48,130 bases of DNA, taken from assembly GCA_947632375.1 (NCBI GenBank), contig CANRPF010000008.1:1-48130 (forward strand), in the 5' to 3' direction. This document shows, in pieces, positions 8,120 through 16,005 of this stretch. The notes under the pieces were generated by a model. The model saw only the letters and a list, made by a program, of their open reading frames with translations, searched no databases and was not told the DNA's origin. The position numbers and the translations under genes are program-made. How positions within the stretch are numbered: position 1 is the first letter of the stretch; each line of letters begins with the position of its first letter. Source of the stretch: an uncultured Bacilli bacterium. Its GTDB lineage: Bacteria; Bacillota_I; Bacilli_A; RF39; UBA660.

Positions 8120-9187
8120 CTACTTAGTAAGTTCTTTTAAAACCTCATATATTTTAGTACTACTATCAACAATAGATAACTTTTCCATATTTTTTTTCAT
8201 AATCATACGTGTTTCTTTATCTAAACATTTATTAATAGCATCTTCAATATTTTTAACATTAATATTATCTTCTTCTATCATAATACAAGCATTATTATTT
8301 TTCAAAGATAAAGCATTATAATATTGATGATTATTTGCAACGTATGGTGAAGGTATTATAATAGATGGTATTTTTAATGCTAATATTTCACTTAAAACAC
8401 TTGCACCTGCTCTACTAATAATAACATCTACATTCTTCATAAAACCACTTAAATTATCAATATATGGCATTATATGAACATTTTTTTGAAAAGTATTTTC
8501 TTTAAAATTATCATATAAATTTTTACCCGTAATATAAATAATTTCATAATCATGTTCTTTATTTAAAAAATCTTTCATTAAATTATTAATACTACTAGAT
8601 CCTAAACTACCCTGTACCATAAGAATAAGCTTTTTATTATTTGGTAAATTATATTTTTTAATATCTTCTTTCTTAGCATTAATAGCATTTTCACTACAAG
8701 GATTACCTGTAAATCTTACCTTATTAGTATCTTTAAAATACTTTATACTATCTTTAAAACTAACACCTACAATATCTACATACTTCATAAGCATTCTATT
8801 ACTTTTTCCAGGAATACTATTTTGTTCATGTATAAAAGTTTTTATTTTAAGTTTATGAGCTGCTTTTATTACAGGATAAGTAACATAACCACCAACTCCA
8901 ATAACAACATCTGGTTTAAAAGAACTAATTATATTTAAACTTTTTTTATAAGCTTTATTTATTAATAATAAATTCTTTATATTTTTAGGTATATTCTTAC
9001 TTAATCCATATATTTCTAATGGAATATACTTAATACCTAAATTAGGTATAATATCTTTTTCCATTCTATTATGAGTTCCAAAATATATAAATTCACTATC
9101 TTTTTCTAATTCTTTAATTTTATTTATTATTGCAATTGCGGGATATATATGTCCTCCCGTTCCCCCAGCGGTAATTACAACTTTCAT
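8120..9187 (-). CDS. murG: Undecaprenyl-PP-MurNAc-pentapeptide GlcNAc transferase
   Basis: A 355-residue GT28 enzyme that adds GlcNAc to lipid I to form lipid II on the inner membrane face. N-terminal motif TAGGTGGHIYPA, then GVGGYVTYPVIKAA and HEQNSIPGKSNR, with the C-terminal donor-binding region SRAGASVLSEILALKIPSIIIPSP. The ATG at 9185-9187 is chosen because GAGGTGAG lies 5-6 bases upstream. An in-frame GTG nine bases further up falls inside that ribosome site. It opens the murG-divIB-queH-surface protein-ltaS-topA operon. Other mur genes are elsewhere. Confidence 0.96.
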   Translation of the reverse strand: MKVVITAGGTGGHIYPAIAIINKIKELEKDSEFIYFGTHNRMEKDIIPNLGIKYIPLEIYGLSKNIPKNIKNLLLINKAYKKSLNIISSFKPDVVIGVGGYVTYPVIKAAHKLKIKTFIHEQNSIPGKSNRMLMKYVDIVGVSFKDSIKYFKDTNKVRFTGNPCSENAINAKKEDIKKYNLPNNKKLILMVQGSLGSSSINNLMKDFLNKEHDYEIIYITGKNLYDNFKENTFQKNVHIMPYIDNLSGFMKNVDVIISRAGASVLSEILALKIPSIIIPSPYVANNHQYYNALSLKNNNACIMIEEDNINVKNIEDAINKCLDKETRMIMKKNMEKLSIVDSSTKIYEVLKELTK

Positions 9188-9206
9188 GTATCTCACCTCT
9201 ATTATG

Positions 9207-9235
9207 ATTATATAATATTATGTCAAGTTTTTTAA
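9207..9235 (-). promoter_or_regulatory. Probable promoter of the murG operon
   Basis: Minus-strand TTAAAA, 17-bp spacer, TATAAT. A consensus TTGACA (9221-9226) also lies here but is too close to this -10. A promoter is expected, because an intrinsic terminator separates murG from the gene upstream. Confidence 0.4.
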
Positions 9236-9267
9236 CCTTTTTATTAAAAAACTTAAAGCATCTTTAC

Positions 9268-9295
9268 AAAAAAATAGAATATTTTTATATTCTAC
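9268..9295 (-). terminator. Intrinsic terminator after small TasA-like gene
   Basis: Minus-strand stem TAGAATAT / ATATTCTA around AAA, followed by T7. It starts 2 bases past the stop at 9297-9299. Confidence 0.85.
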
Positions 9296-9296
9296 T

Positions 9297-9815
9297 TTAC
9301 TCACTCAATTTTATACTTGCACTAATATTCTTACCACTATCTTCTATTTGATTTTCACTACTATTTAAATAATCTATCTTTAATGTATAACTTAATTTTT
9401 CATTAACATTTACTACTTCATTTTCCTTTATAACAACTTCTTCAGTAGGAAATGTGCCCTTATTTAAAAGAGTACCATTTCTATATAATTCAAAAGTAAT
9501 ATCATTAGTTCTTGAAAAAGTATTAATAACATTAGTTAAATATATTGAATACATCGCTTCTTTATCTCCTGTATTTTCTACTGTAAAAGATTTAACAATA
9601 CTACTACCTGGATTAAATGCACCTTGATTTAATGTAGATAAAGTATCAGTTCCATCACTATATTTAACACTTACAACTCTACTTAAAAATGTTTCTTTTT
9701 TTCCACTTTCATTACCAACTGTATTAGTCATAACAAAACCATAAGTAACAAAACCAACACTAATAACTATTAATAAGGTTGCAATTAAACTAATAATTAT
9801 TATATTTTTTTTCAT
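9297..9815 (-). CDS. Small TasA/camelysin-like secreted protein
   Basis: A 172-residue protein with an N-terminal signal or anchor helix (residues 4-28, ending VGFVTYGFVMTNT). A single beta-sandwich-like region follows, with the pattern seen in the larger surface proteins here: SFTVENTGDKEAMYSIYLTN, then TFELYRNGTLLNKG, then KLSYTLKIDYLNSSENQ and a final strand SASIKL. It lacks the C-terminal domain of the large members. TasA/CalY-family proteins form extracellular fibres in Bacillus after SipW processing; that role here is inference. The ribosome site is AAGGAGGAAAT. It follows the gene at 9825 by 9 bases and ends at a terminator. Confidence 0.7.
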   Translation of the reverse strand: MKKNIIIISLIATLLIVISVGFVTYGFVMTNTVGNESGKKETFLSRVVSVKYSDGTDTLSTLNQGAFNPGSSIVKSFTVENTGDKEAMYSIYLTNVINTFSRTNDITFELYRNGTLLNKGTFPTEEVVIKENEVVNVNEKLSYTLKIDYLNSSENQIEDSGKNISASIKLSE

Positions 9816-9824
9816 ATTTCCTCC

Positions 9825-10304
9825 TTAATTAGAAAGATTCTTCTGTAATTGTTTAAGTGCTACTAAAAAAGCTTCTTCTTTATCATAATTCATAAGTTTT
9901 ACTTTTAATGAACTTTCTTCTTTTAATTCGGTACCATTTTCATCTAAACTTATTTTTTTAACACTAATATCTTCTAATTCATTAGAATAATCTTCATCAT
10001 ATCTAACAGTAAAATTATCTTTATTCTTAACTAACTCTTCATAACTAATTATAGCATTTTTTTCTTGTTCTTCTTCATACTCTGTTAATTTAATTTCACT
10101 AGGTTTATATTCTCGTTCTATAGTTTCTTTAATACTTTCTAAATCAGAAATTTCATAATTAGTTTCTTTTTCTTCTTCTCTTTTCATTAAAAATAATATA
10201 TATATAAAACTAATTATCAATAAAAATGTTCCAAAGAAGAATACATAATCACCCATGCTTAATGTATATAAAAATCCAAATATATTCTCTATAATATTTT
10301 TCAT
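9825..10304 (-). CDS. Membrane-anchored acidic protein of unknown function
   Basis: 159 residues, no family recognised. One transmembrane helix (about residues 20-40, YVFFFGTFLLIISFIYILFL) is followed by KREEEKE and a long acidic soluble region of about 115 residues, probably cytoplasmic by the positive-inside rule. The start has AAGGAAG as ribosome site. It is co-transcribed with the TasA-like gene downstream, which suggests a connected envelope role, but nothing in the sequence proves this. Confidence 0.75.
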   Translation of the reverse strand: MKNIIENIFGFLYTLSMGDYVFFFGTFLLIISFIYILFLMKREEEKETNYEISDLESIKETIEREYKPSEIKLTEYEEEQEKNAIISYEELVKNKDNFTVRYDEDYSNELEDISVKKISLDENGTELKEESSLKVKLMNYDKEEAFLVALKQLQKNLSN

Positions 10305-10326
10305 TATTACACTTCCTTGTAGATTT

Positions 10327-10335
10327 ATTATATCA
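10327..10335 (-). promoter_or_regulatory. Extended -10 promoter of 10304-9297 pair
   Basis: Minus-strand TGATATAAT, a TGn-extended perfect -10, about 23 bases upstream of the start codon at 10304. No clear -35. Confidence 0.5.
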
Positions 10336-10367
10336 GATAATATAGTGAATAATATACTTTTGTATTA

Positions 10368-10392
10368 TTTATTTACAAATAGTTTGTAAAAT
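10368..10392 (-). terminator. Possible terminator after rmuC
   Basis: Minus-strand stem TTTACAAA / TTTGTAAA around CTA, followed by an AT-rich but not T-pure tail (TAAATAAT). Weak by the usual criteria. Confidence 0.4.
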
Positions 10393-10400
10393 AAAAAGTA

Positions 10401-11468
10401 TTAGTCATCAGAATTTTCTAATACTTTATCAACATTAACACTATTTATAATATCAAATCTCTTAGTAATCTTATCTGTTGTAGTATGAATCTCTTTAACA
10501 TCTTTAGAAACAGTATCAATACTTCTAGATAATTTATTCCATCTATCTTTATATCTATCAAATTCAACACCCAACTTATTTAATTCATCATGAATAACTT
10601 TAGCATACTTATCTCGTTCCATATTCTTTAAAATCATACTAATAATAGTTAAAGTACTCATTAAAGTAGTTGGAGAAGTAATCCATACTTTAGATTGATA
10701 ACTATACTTAATTAAATCTGTATGATATGCGTTTATTTCAGCAAAAATAGCCTCTGCTGGCAAAAACATTATCGCTTCATTAGAAGTAATACCAGGTATA
10801 ATATATTTTGATTTAATAGCATCAATGTGCTTTTTAACATCACTTTTAAATAACTTAGTTGCAACATCCCTTTCATCTTTAGAAAGACTCTTATCAGTCA
10901 TTCTCTGATAGTTCTCTAAAGGAAATTTACTATCTATACATATAGTACCTAAAGGTTCTGGTGCAAATAAAATAGCATCTGCAACAAATCCATTATTTAA
11001 AGTATACTGAGTTTGATATATTTTATCATTTTTACCAAAAACACTATCCATAATATAATTCAAATTTGTTTCACCAAATATACCTCTTGTTTTCTTATCA
11101 GTTAAAACAGATTGTAAACTAACAATTTCTCCACTTAAACTATCAATTTTCTTTTGAGCCTCATCAATCTTAGAAAGTCTTTCTAATATATCAGTAAAAG
11201 TTTTATTAGTCTTCTCAAAATTAGTATCCAATCTCTCATTTACTTTATCATTAATATTATTTAATCTATTAATAATAGTTTCATTCAATTTACCAAAATC
11301 TTCATTTATAGTCCTACTAAAATTATACTTAAAATCTCCTAATTCTTTAGTAATATCAGTTTCAAACTTACCTAACTTTTCTACAGTATCATTATTATTT
11401 TTCTTAAGTAATATTATAATTTCTAAAATAATAGATACTCCTAATAAAGAACAAACAACATAAATCAT
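10401..11468 (-). CDS. rmuC: RmuC-family DNA recombination protein
   Basis: A 355-residue RmuC protein, a family with a PD-(D/E)XK nuclease-like core linked to limiting inversions and rearrangements. An N-terminal membrane helix (residues 2-20) precedes a coiled coil of about 90 residues. The conserved core follows: KKTRGIFGETNLNYI, GFVADAILF, CIDSKFPLENYQRM, AIMFLPAEAIFAE, and VWITSPTTLMSTLTII. The start overlaps the stop of the upstream VTT gene in AATGA, so the two are translationally coupled. The ribosome site is GGGAGGG. Confidence 0.93.
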   Translation of the reverse strand: MIYVVCSLLGVSIILEIIILLKKNNNDTVEKLGKFETDITKELGDFKYNFSRTINEDFGKLNETIINRLNNINDKVNERLDTNFEKTNKTFTDILERLSKIDEAQKKIDSLSGEIVSLQSVLTDKKTRGIFGETNLNYIMDSVFGKNDKIYQTQYTLNNGFVADAILFAPEPLGTICIDSKFPLENYQRMTDKSLSKDERDVATKLFKSDVKKHIDAIKSKYIIPGITSNEAIMFLPAEAIFAEINAYHTDLIKYSYQSKVWITSPTTLMSTLTIISMILKNMERDKYAKVIHDELNKLGVEFDRYKDRWNKLSRSIDTVSKDVKEIHTTTDKITKRFDIINSVNVDKVLENSDD

Positions 11469-12049
11469 TCTATTCCCTCCCTCTTATTAACTAACTTACT
11501 TATTACAAAACAAAATGCTAATAATAATATAATAAATACTAAATTTAATGGATTCTTAAAACTATTTATTAAACTAGTACCAACATATCCCCAAAAAATA
11601 ACTAAAAAAACTTTTCCAACTAATAAAGAAAAAATATACTTTCTTTTATTAATACCACTAAGTCCTGCTGCAATATTAACTAAATAAGCAGGTGTAAAAG
11701 GTATTGCAATTATTAAACATAAATTCTCAAATTTAATCTTTTTAATATTCTTCATAATCTTTTTTAATTGTTTTTTATCTTTCTTATCTAAATAATTATC
11801 AAACTTAATTTTAATCTTACTTGAAAATATCTTATAAGACATTAAACAACCAAGAATAGTACAAAAATAACTAATTAAAAAGCCTATTAAAGGTCCAAAT
11901 TTGAAAAATAATAAAGTAATAAATACACTTAATGGAAGTATAGGTACAATAGATTCAATAAGTATTAAAAAGCAAGATAAAACATATCCCCAAATACCTA
12001 TACTTAATAAAAAATTAGTTAACCATATGTCAAAATTACTTAGTTTCAT
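11465..12049 (-). CDS. VTT/DedA-like membrane protein
   Basis: A 194-residue polytopic protein with five to six hydrophobic segments. The pattern of the VTT (SNARE-associated, TVP38/TMEM64/DedA) domain is visible: ILIESIVPILPLSVFITLLFFKFG, YFCTILGCLMSYKI, IAIPFTPAYLVNIAAGLSGI and LVGKVFLVIFWGYVGTSL. Members are putative lipid or undecaprenyl-phosphate transporters/scramblases; the substrate here is unknown. It is coupled to rmuC by a 4-base overlap. The ribosome site is weak (GTGAT). Confidence 0.8.
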   Translation of the reverse strand: MKLSNFDIWLTNFLLSIGIWGYVLSCFLILIESIVPILPLSVFITLLFFKFGPLIGFLISYFCTILGCLMSYKIFSSKIKIKFDNYLDKKDKKQLKKIMKNIKKIKFENLCLIIAIPFTPAYLVNIAAGLSGINKRKYIFSLLVGKVFLVIFWGYVGTSLINSFKNPLNLVFIILLLAFCFVISKLVNKREGIE

Positions 12050-12084
12050 AATATCACATTTAGATTATACAACATTTGTTTAAT

Positions 12085-12110
12085 AAAAAAAAGATATATT
12101 TATATCTTTT
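12085..12110 (-). terminator. Intrinsic terminator after 12109-13136
   Basis: Minus-strand stem AAAGATATA / TATATCTTT followed by a run of Ts. It starts at the stop codon of the upstream gene. Confidence 0.8.
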
Positions 12111-12522
12111 ACATCTCTACTTCTGTTTGATACCAATAATATCCTGTATCATTTTTCTTAAATGTGTGTTTAAATGTTGCAAAATCATCTATGTTAGATT
12201 TGATATATTTTTCAACGTCTTTATCTATTTCATCATAACTCATATCTTTTCCTTCATAATCTAAAGTTTTTACACTATTTTTATCATGGAATTTATATAA
12301 ATCAACTGTATCTCCAATCTTTTCTATAATTGCCATTTTTTCATATATTACTAAATCATCTTTATTAGTATCATATTTTTCAATAACACTATATTTTTTT
12401 AAAGTTGGGGAATCTGTTCCAAAAAATGAAACATAATAACCTTTATTTGAAATATTAAACAAGATAACTCTTGCTCCAGAATAATTAAATTCTTGAGGAT
12501 TTAAGTTTTCAATATTAAACAT
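12109..12522 (-). CDS. C-terminal part of frameshifted anchored protein
   Basis: A 137-residue reading frame that is not an independent gene on the evidence. It has no ribosome site before its first ATG (12520-12522). That ATG lies directly after an A7 run, where the upstream frame (12501-13136) would enter this one by a -1 slip. The last 25 residues (FATFKHTFKKNDTGYYWYQ...) align with the end of the neighbouring protein at 13140-13958 (FNTYKYTFKLENGEYKFEN...). It therefore supplies the missing C-terminal half of the upstream frame, a probable extracellular domain of unknown function. Confidence 0.75.
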   Translation of the reverse strand: MFNIENLNPQEFNYSGARVILFNISNKGYYVSFFGTDSPTLKKYSVIEKYDTNKDDLVIYEKMAIIEKIGDTVDLYKFHDKNSVKTLDYEGKDMSYDEIDKDVEKYIKSNIDDFATFKHTFKKNDTGYYWYQTEVEM

Positions 12523-13136
12523 TTTTTTAAATTATTATTATAATCATCTACTGAAATAATTTTTCCTATATCTCCATAATCATTTTCTTCATTAGATTCA
12601 TCTATAGTTTTCATTGTTTGATCATCAGGTGTGATTTCTTTAGCTAATTCAAAAGCCATACCTTCTAAAACTTCTTTATCAACATTATTTATATCAACTG
12701 TCTTAGAAGAATAAGCATCTAAACCTAAACTCATAAAAGGCACATAACTTAAATAATTATTAAGTTCATCATCTGATAATTTTGTTGTTTCTACAGGTTT
12801 AGTAGTAGTTGTTGTAGCATTATTTGTTTCTGGTGTTGTATTATTATTTTCTACAGGCTTTTTATTTAAAATTAAGAAATAATAAGCTAAAGCAGCTGCT
12901 AATATTAAAATTAGTAAAATTACTATTATTAAACCAGCATGACTTTTTTTCTTTGGTGGTTCTACATTATAATTCATATTTGTTAATGGTGTTTGTTGAT
13001 TATTAGGTTGTATTGGTTGGTTATCAGGCACTACATTCTGATTATTAGGCTGCATTGGTTGATTATTAGGTACTACGTTTTGATTATTAATTTGTCCCTG
13101 TGTTTGATTTTGATTATTTACTTCATTATTATTCAT
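12501..13136 (-). CDS. N-terminal part of frameshifted anchored protein
   Basis: 211 residues in the zero frame. Residues 1-60 are low complexity and Asn/Gln/Pro-rich, with a 14-residue unit (NVVPNNQPMQPNNQ) repeated. A PPKKKSH basic stretch and one transmembrane helix follow (about 68-91), then a Thr-rich linker and a soluble start (LSDDELNNYLSYVPFMSL). The frame ends with NLKK-CLILKT-stop. At TTTAAAAAAATG a -1 slip would give NLKK-MFNIENL and continue to 12109, for a 342-residue protein. That length and layout fit the paralogue at 13140. The full product is predicted to be membrane-anchored with an outside domain. Alternatives are a true frameshift mutation or a homopolymer miscall. Confidence 0.8.
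   Translation of the reverse strand: MNNNEVNNQNQTQGQINNQNVVPNNQPMQPNNQNVVPDNQPIQPNNQQTPLTNMNYNVEPPKKKSHAGLIIVILLILILAAALAYYFLILNKKPVENNNTTPETNNATTTTTKPVETTKLSDDELNNYLSYVPFMSLGLDAYSSKTVDINNVDKEVLEGMAFELAKEITPDDQTMKTIDESNEENDYGDIGKIISVDDYNNNLKKCLILKT
12997..13080 (-). repeat. Two tandem 42-bp repeats in Asn/Gln/Pro-rich segment
   Basis: Units 12997-13038 and 13039-13080 differ at only a few bases. Each encodes a 14-residue unit related to NVVPNNQPMQPNNQ. A partial third unit follows. Confidence 0.8.
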
Positions 13137-13139
13137 AAT

Positions 13140-13958
13140 TTAACTTCTTTTTATAAATTCTACATTTTCGAATTTATATTCTCCATTTTCTAATTTAAAA
13201 GTATATTTATAAGTATTAAATTCATCACCATGTTTTCCTATTTCATTTATTTTACATATTGGTGTTTCTTTAGGACTTATTAGATCTTCTGTATAATCAT
13301 ATAAATTTCCATTTTCTCCAAAATATACTTCTTTAGTTACTATTGTAAATTCATCATTATTTTTCTGCCAATCATATAATACTAAAAACGATACATCTTC
13401 AAATCCCATTACTTCTAGTTCTCCTATATATTTATCATTATTTAATACAAATGAATAAATAATAGATATAAATTTATCTTTTAATAACATATCTTTAGAG
13501 AAATCACTATCAAATAAGTTATTAAATGATTGTTCTAAGTTTTCTTTAGTAATATAAACTTTAGGATATCCATTATCATCTAATTCACCATATTCTTTTA
13601 TATATCCTAATTTATCTGCATAATTAGTTACTAATTGATATAGTTCTTCATCTGATAAGTCATTAACTGTTAATTTATTCTTTTTTGAAAAATCATATCT
13701 AACAGGTAATGCTGCTAAATAGTCTTCATTACTATAGGCTAAATTAGAATCAAATGTAACATAATTAAATAGTTTATATGCTATATAAGAATCATTTTTT
13801 ACATTAAAAGATTCTATAACGTTCTTATCATAATCATCATTAGTTACTATTTCATTATCATATAATCTATCATAGAATATATAACTTATTAATCCTACTA
13901 CTAATAACAGTAAAAAAATAACACATCCTATTAATACTCCAGAATTATTTTTTTTCAT
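13140..13958 (-). CDS. Anchored protein, paralogue of the frameshifted neighbour
   Basis: A 272-residue protein, family not recognised. One N-terminal transmembrane helix (residues 7-29) is followed by an exported domain of about 235 residues. Shared features with the downstream split gene: a LSDEELYQLV motif (LSDDELNNYL in the neighbour), YITKENLEQSFNNLF (ISVDDYNNNLKKMF) and the C-terminal TYKYTFKLENGEYKFENVEF. The two genes are 3 bases apart and co-transcribed, so they look like a tandem duplication that has since diverged. Ribosome site AGAGG. Confidence 0.8.
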   Translation of the reverse strand: MKKNNSGVLIGCVIFLLLLVVGLISYIFYDRLYDNEIVTNDDYDKNVIESFNVKNDSYIAYKLFNYVTFDSNLAYSNEDYLAALPVRYDFSKKNKLTVNDLSDEELYQLVTNYADKLGYIKEYGELDDNGYPKVYITKENLEQSFNNLFDSDFSKDMLLKDKFISIIYSFVLNNDKYIGELEVMGFEDVSFLVLYDWQKNNDEFTIVTKEVYFGENGNLYDYTEDLISPKETPICKINEIGKHGDEFNTYKYTFKLENGEYKFENVEFIKRS

Positions 13959-14009
13959 TTTAAACCTCTTTCTATTATATATAATTATTATAACAAAGTT
14001 TTATAAATA

Positions 14010-14036
14010 TAAAAAGATATTATTATTCATAATATC
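14010..14036 (-). terminator. Intrinsic terminator after rhodanese-like gene
   Basis: Minus-strand stem AGATATTAT / ATAATATCT followed by T5, directly past the stop at 14037-14039. Confidence 0.8.
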
Positions 14037-14252
14037 TCATTTTAATACTCTAATAACGTTATATCCATATATTTCCAATATACTTACTACTTTCTTACTT
14101 TTTATTCCATTTTTACAATAAAAATAATATTTTTTATTTTTATCTAAATATTTGCTAGGATTTAAAAGTAATTTTTCATAATCAGTATATTCTTCTTCTA
14201 AATTTATTAATATACCATCATTTAATATTTCATTATATTTAATTGTTTTCAT
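14037..14252 (-). CDS. Minimal rhodanese-like protein
   Basis: A 71-residue protein resembling a shortened rhodanese domain. An N-terminal ILNDGILINLEEEYTDYE corresponds to the DV(R/Y)E strand region. YYFYCKNGIKSKKVVSILEIYGYNVIRVL matches the active-site strand-loop-helix, with Cys50 as candidate persulfide carrier. It stops just after the last core strand and lacks the usual GG tail. Possible role: sulfur carriage. It is 34 bases downstream of the gene at 14287-15186 and is followed by a terminator. Confidence 0.7.
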   Translation of the reverse strand: MKTIKYNEILNDGILINLEEEYTDYEKLLLNPSKYLDKNKKYYFYCKNGIKSKKVVSILEIYGYNVIRVLK

Positions 14253-14286
14253 ATATTATTATATGAAAACATATTATTATAAGTTA

Positions 14287-15186
14287 TTATAAATACTTTA
14301 TATAGCTTTCTATAATTGGAATCTTATAATCATCATCTTCTCTATCATTAGTAGCTAATTCTTTACATATAACTTCTAATTTTTCTTTTAACATTATTCT
14401 TTCTTCATATAACATTTGATTTATATTATTTTTTATAGTTAATTCAACTATAGACAAATAATAATCTAATAATTTATATAATTCTTTCTTTTCATTAGAA
14501 TTTTCTTTATACATTAAAAATAATACAGGATTAATATTAATAATCATATCTATTACATTATTATTAATAATAGATGTATCTATCTTAGTAGATAAAGATA
14601 TAATATATTTATTAATATGGTCATTTCTATTCATTAAAGGTAACATTTTTACATAACTATCTAATAAATCTTTTAAGTCTTTAGAATCTAATTTACTATT
14701 ATAGTTTTTATCTAGATTCTTTATCCATATATCTATAGATTTTATTTTACTCTTTATCTCTGATATATTAAAATTATTATTTTGAATTATATTAATATAT
14801 TTGCTAGCAATTTCATTATCATCTGAATCAGCAGTTTCTTCTTCAGAAAAATCTTTTTTATTTATCTTTATAAATAAATCATCATTAATACTATTTTTTT
14901 CTTTTATATCATTTTCTAAATCACTTTTTCTAACTTCTAAAGAACATATTAAATTAGCTAAATCATATAAACTCATATCTTTTAATATTTCATTTACTTT
15001 TAAAGTTATAAAATATACTAAATCAGTAACTAACTTATCACTTAATGATTTATATAATAATTCTATTTGTACAATAATTAATTCTTCAATACTTGAATTA
15101 TCTAATTTACCTTTTAAGTATTCAATTACACTATTATCAGCATTTTTATGAACTAAATAGTAATCAACCATATTTACTATATTCAT
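14287..15186 (-). CDS. Unknown helical protein
   Basis: 299 residues, no family recognised. The sequence is almost all predicted helix, rich in Lys, Asp, Glu, Asn, Ile and Leu, with no signal peptide or transmembrane segment. An acidic stretch at about residues 114-126 (FSEEETADSDDNE) probably is a flexible hinge between two helical halves. It is presumably cytoplasmic and co-transcribed with the rhodanese-like gene. Confidence 0.7.
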   Translation of the reverse strand: MNIVNMVDYYLVHKNADNSVIEYLKGKLDNSSIEELIIVQIELLYKSLSDKLVTDLVYFITLKVNEILKDMSLYDLANLICSLEVRKSDLENDIKEKNSINDDLFIKINKKDFSEEETADSDDNEIASKYINIIQNNNFNISEIKSKIKSIDIWIKNLDKNYNSKLDSKDLKDLLDSYVKMLPLMNRNDHINKYIISLSTKIDTSIINNNVIDMIININPVLFLMYKENSNEKKELYKLLDYYLSIVELTIKNNINQMLYEERIMLKEKLEVICKELATNDREDDDYKIPIIESYIKYL

Positions 15187-15238
15187 GTTATCCCTCTTAT
15201 TCTTATATAATTATAACATAAAAATAATATTAAACAAT

Positions 15239-15268
15239 AAAAAAATAAACACTATATTGTGTTTATTC
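15239..15268 (-). terminator. Intrinsic terminator past TasA-like remnant
   Basis: Minus-strand stem AATAAACAC / GTGTTTATT followed by T7. It terminates transcripts from the mraZ operon side. Confidence 0.85.
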
Positions 15269-15272
15269 AATT

Positions 15273-15430
15273 TTAATATGCTAAGTCAACTTTTATAGTA
15301 ACACTTGCAGTTTCTTCACTATTTTGGTTTTTATCTATTTCAGCATATTCAACTTCAAGAATATATGTATCAACCACTGCTTTTTTTAAGTAATACTACT
15401 TTATATGAAACAGATGATTATGATTGATTA
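15273..15430 (-). pseudogene. Remnant of a TasA/camelysin-like gene (C-terminus)
   Basis: Minus-strand translation ending at the TAA at 15273-15275 gives DTYILEVEYAEIDKNQNSEE then TASVTIKVDLAY. This has the same layout as the C-terminus of the small TasA-like protein at 9297 (LSYTLKIDYLNSSENQ, SASIKLSE). No start is available: in this frame a TAG lies at 15396-15398. An A7 run at 15381-15387 separates it from another frame that reads VSYKVVLLKK and is soon stopped. The piece is thus a frameshifted, 5'-truncated leftover. It fills the otherwise empty 292-bp gap between 15187 and 15478. Confidence 0.65.
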
Positions 15431-15478
15431 TTCTACTACAATAAATTGCTTTCGATTAATTTAGTCAAGAAAAAATAA

Positions 15479-15997
15479 TTAATTTGTTATTCTTGACACA
15501 TTTAATTTAATTTCACTTTGTATAGTTTCGTCATCTTTTGTAGTTGCTTCTAATATTAAGTATAATCCATCTTCTATTAGATCTTTAGTTTCTTTAGTAA
15601 AAACGTTAGTTTCTTTCTTGGGTTCGTATAAACTAAATATGTTTAAATTTTCTATTAATGAACTTAATTTTATATCGTTTTCTAAGTCAATATTTGTTGA
15701 AATAATTTCTGTTAAATTAGACTCTTTCTTTACATAATATCCTATTTTATATTTTTTTATATCATAATCTTCTTTATTTATATATGCTATATTATTTCCA
15801 TTAATATAACTCATATCTTTAGTAAATGCTACTACTCCATCACTTACACTTAAATAAGTATCACTACCACTAAATACATACATATTAGTAGATGTTTTTA
15901 TTCCATATGCATAAAATATTAATATTATATTTATTATAAATGATATATATATTATTGTTTTATATGATTTAAATATTTTATTTATTGTATTTTTCAT
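15479..15997 (-). CDS. Membrane-anchored protein downstream of the division PBP
   Basis: 172 residues, family not recognised. One transmembrane helix (about residues 14-31) is followed by an exterior domain of about 135 residues; the C-terminal half (GLYLILEATTKDDETIQSEI) looks like a beta-sandwich edge. It begins 8 bases past the PBP stop with an AGAGGT ribosome site, so it is the last gene of mraZ-rsmH-ftsL-PBP. The position suggests a wall or division accessory role, which is inference only. GTCAAGAA/TTCTTGAC inverted repeats flank the stop codon but no T-run follows. Confidence 0.75.
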   Translation of the reverse strand: MKNTINKIFKSYKTIIYISFIINIILIFYAYGIKTSTNMYVFSGSDTYLSVSDGVVAFTKDMSYINGNNIAYINKEDYDIKKYKIGYYVKKESNLTEIISTNIDLENDIKLSSLIENLNIFSLYEPKKETNVFTKETKDLIEDGLYLILEATTKDDETIQSEIKLNVSRITN

Positions 15998-16005
15998 ATT
16001 TACCT

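Noticed and set aside
9201-9226. Consensus TTGACA paired with CATAAT as the murG promoter
   Set aside because: The spacer is only 14 bp; TTAAAA-N17-TATAAT in the same stretch fits better.
14287-15186. Assigning a function to the helical 299-residue protein
   Set aside because: No motif or context supports a specific role.
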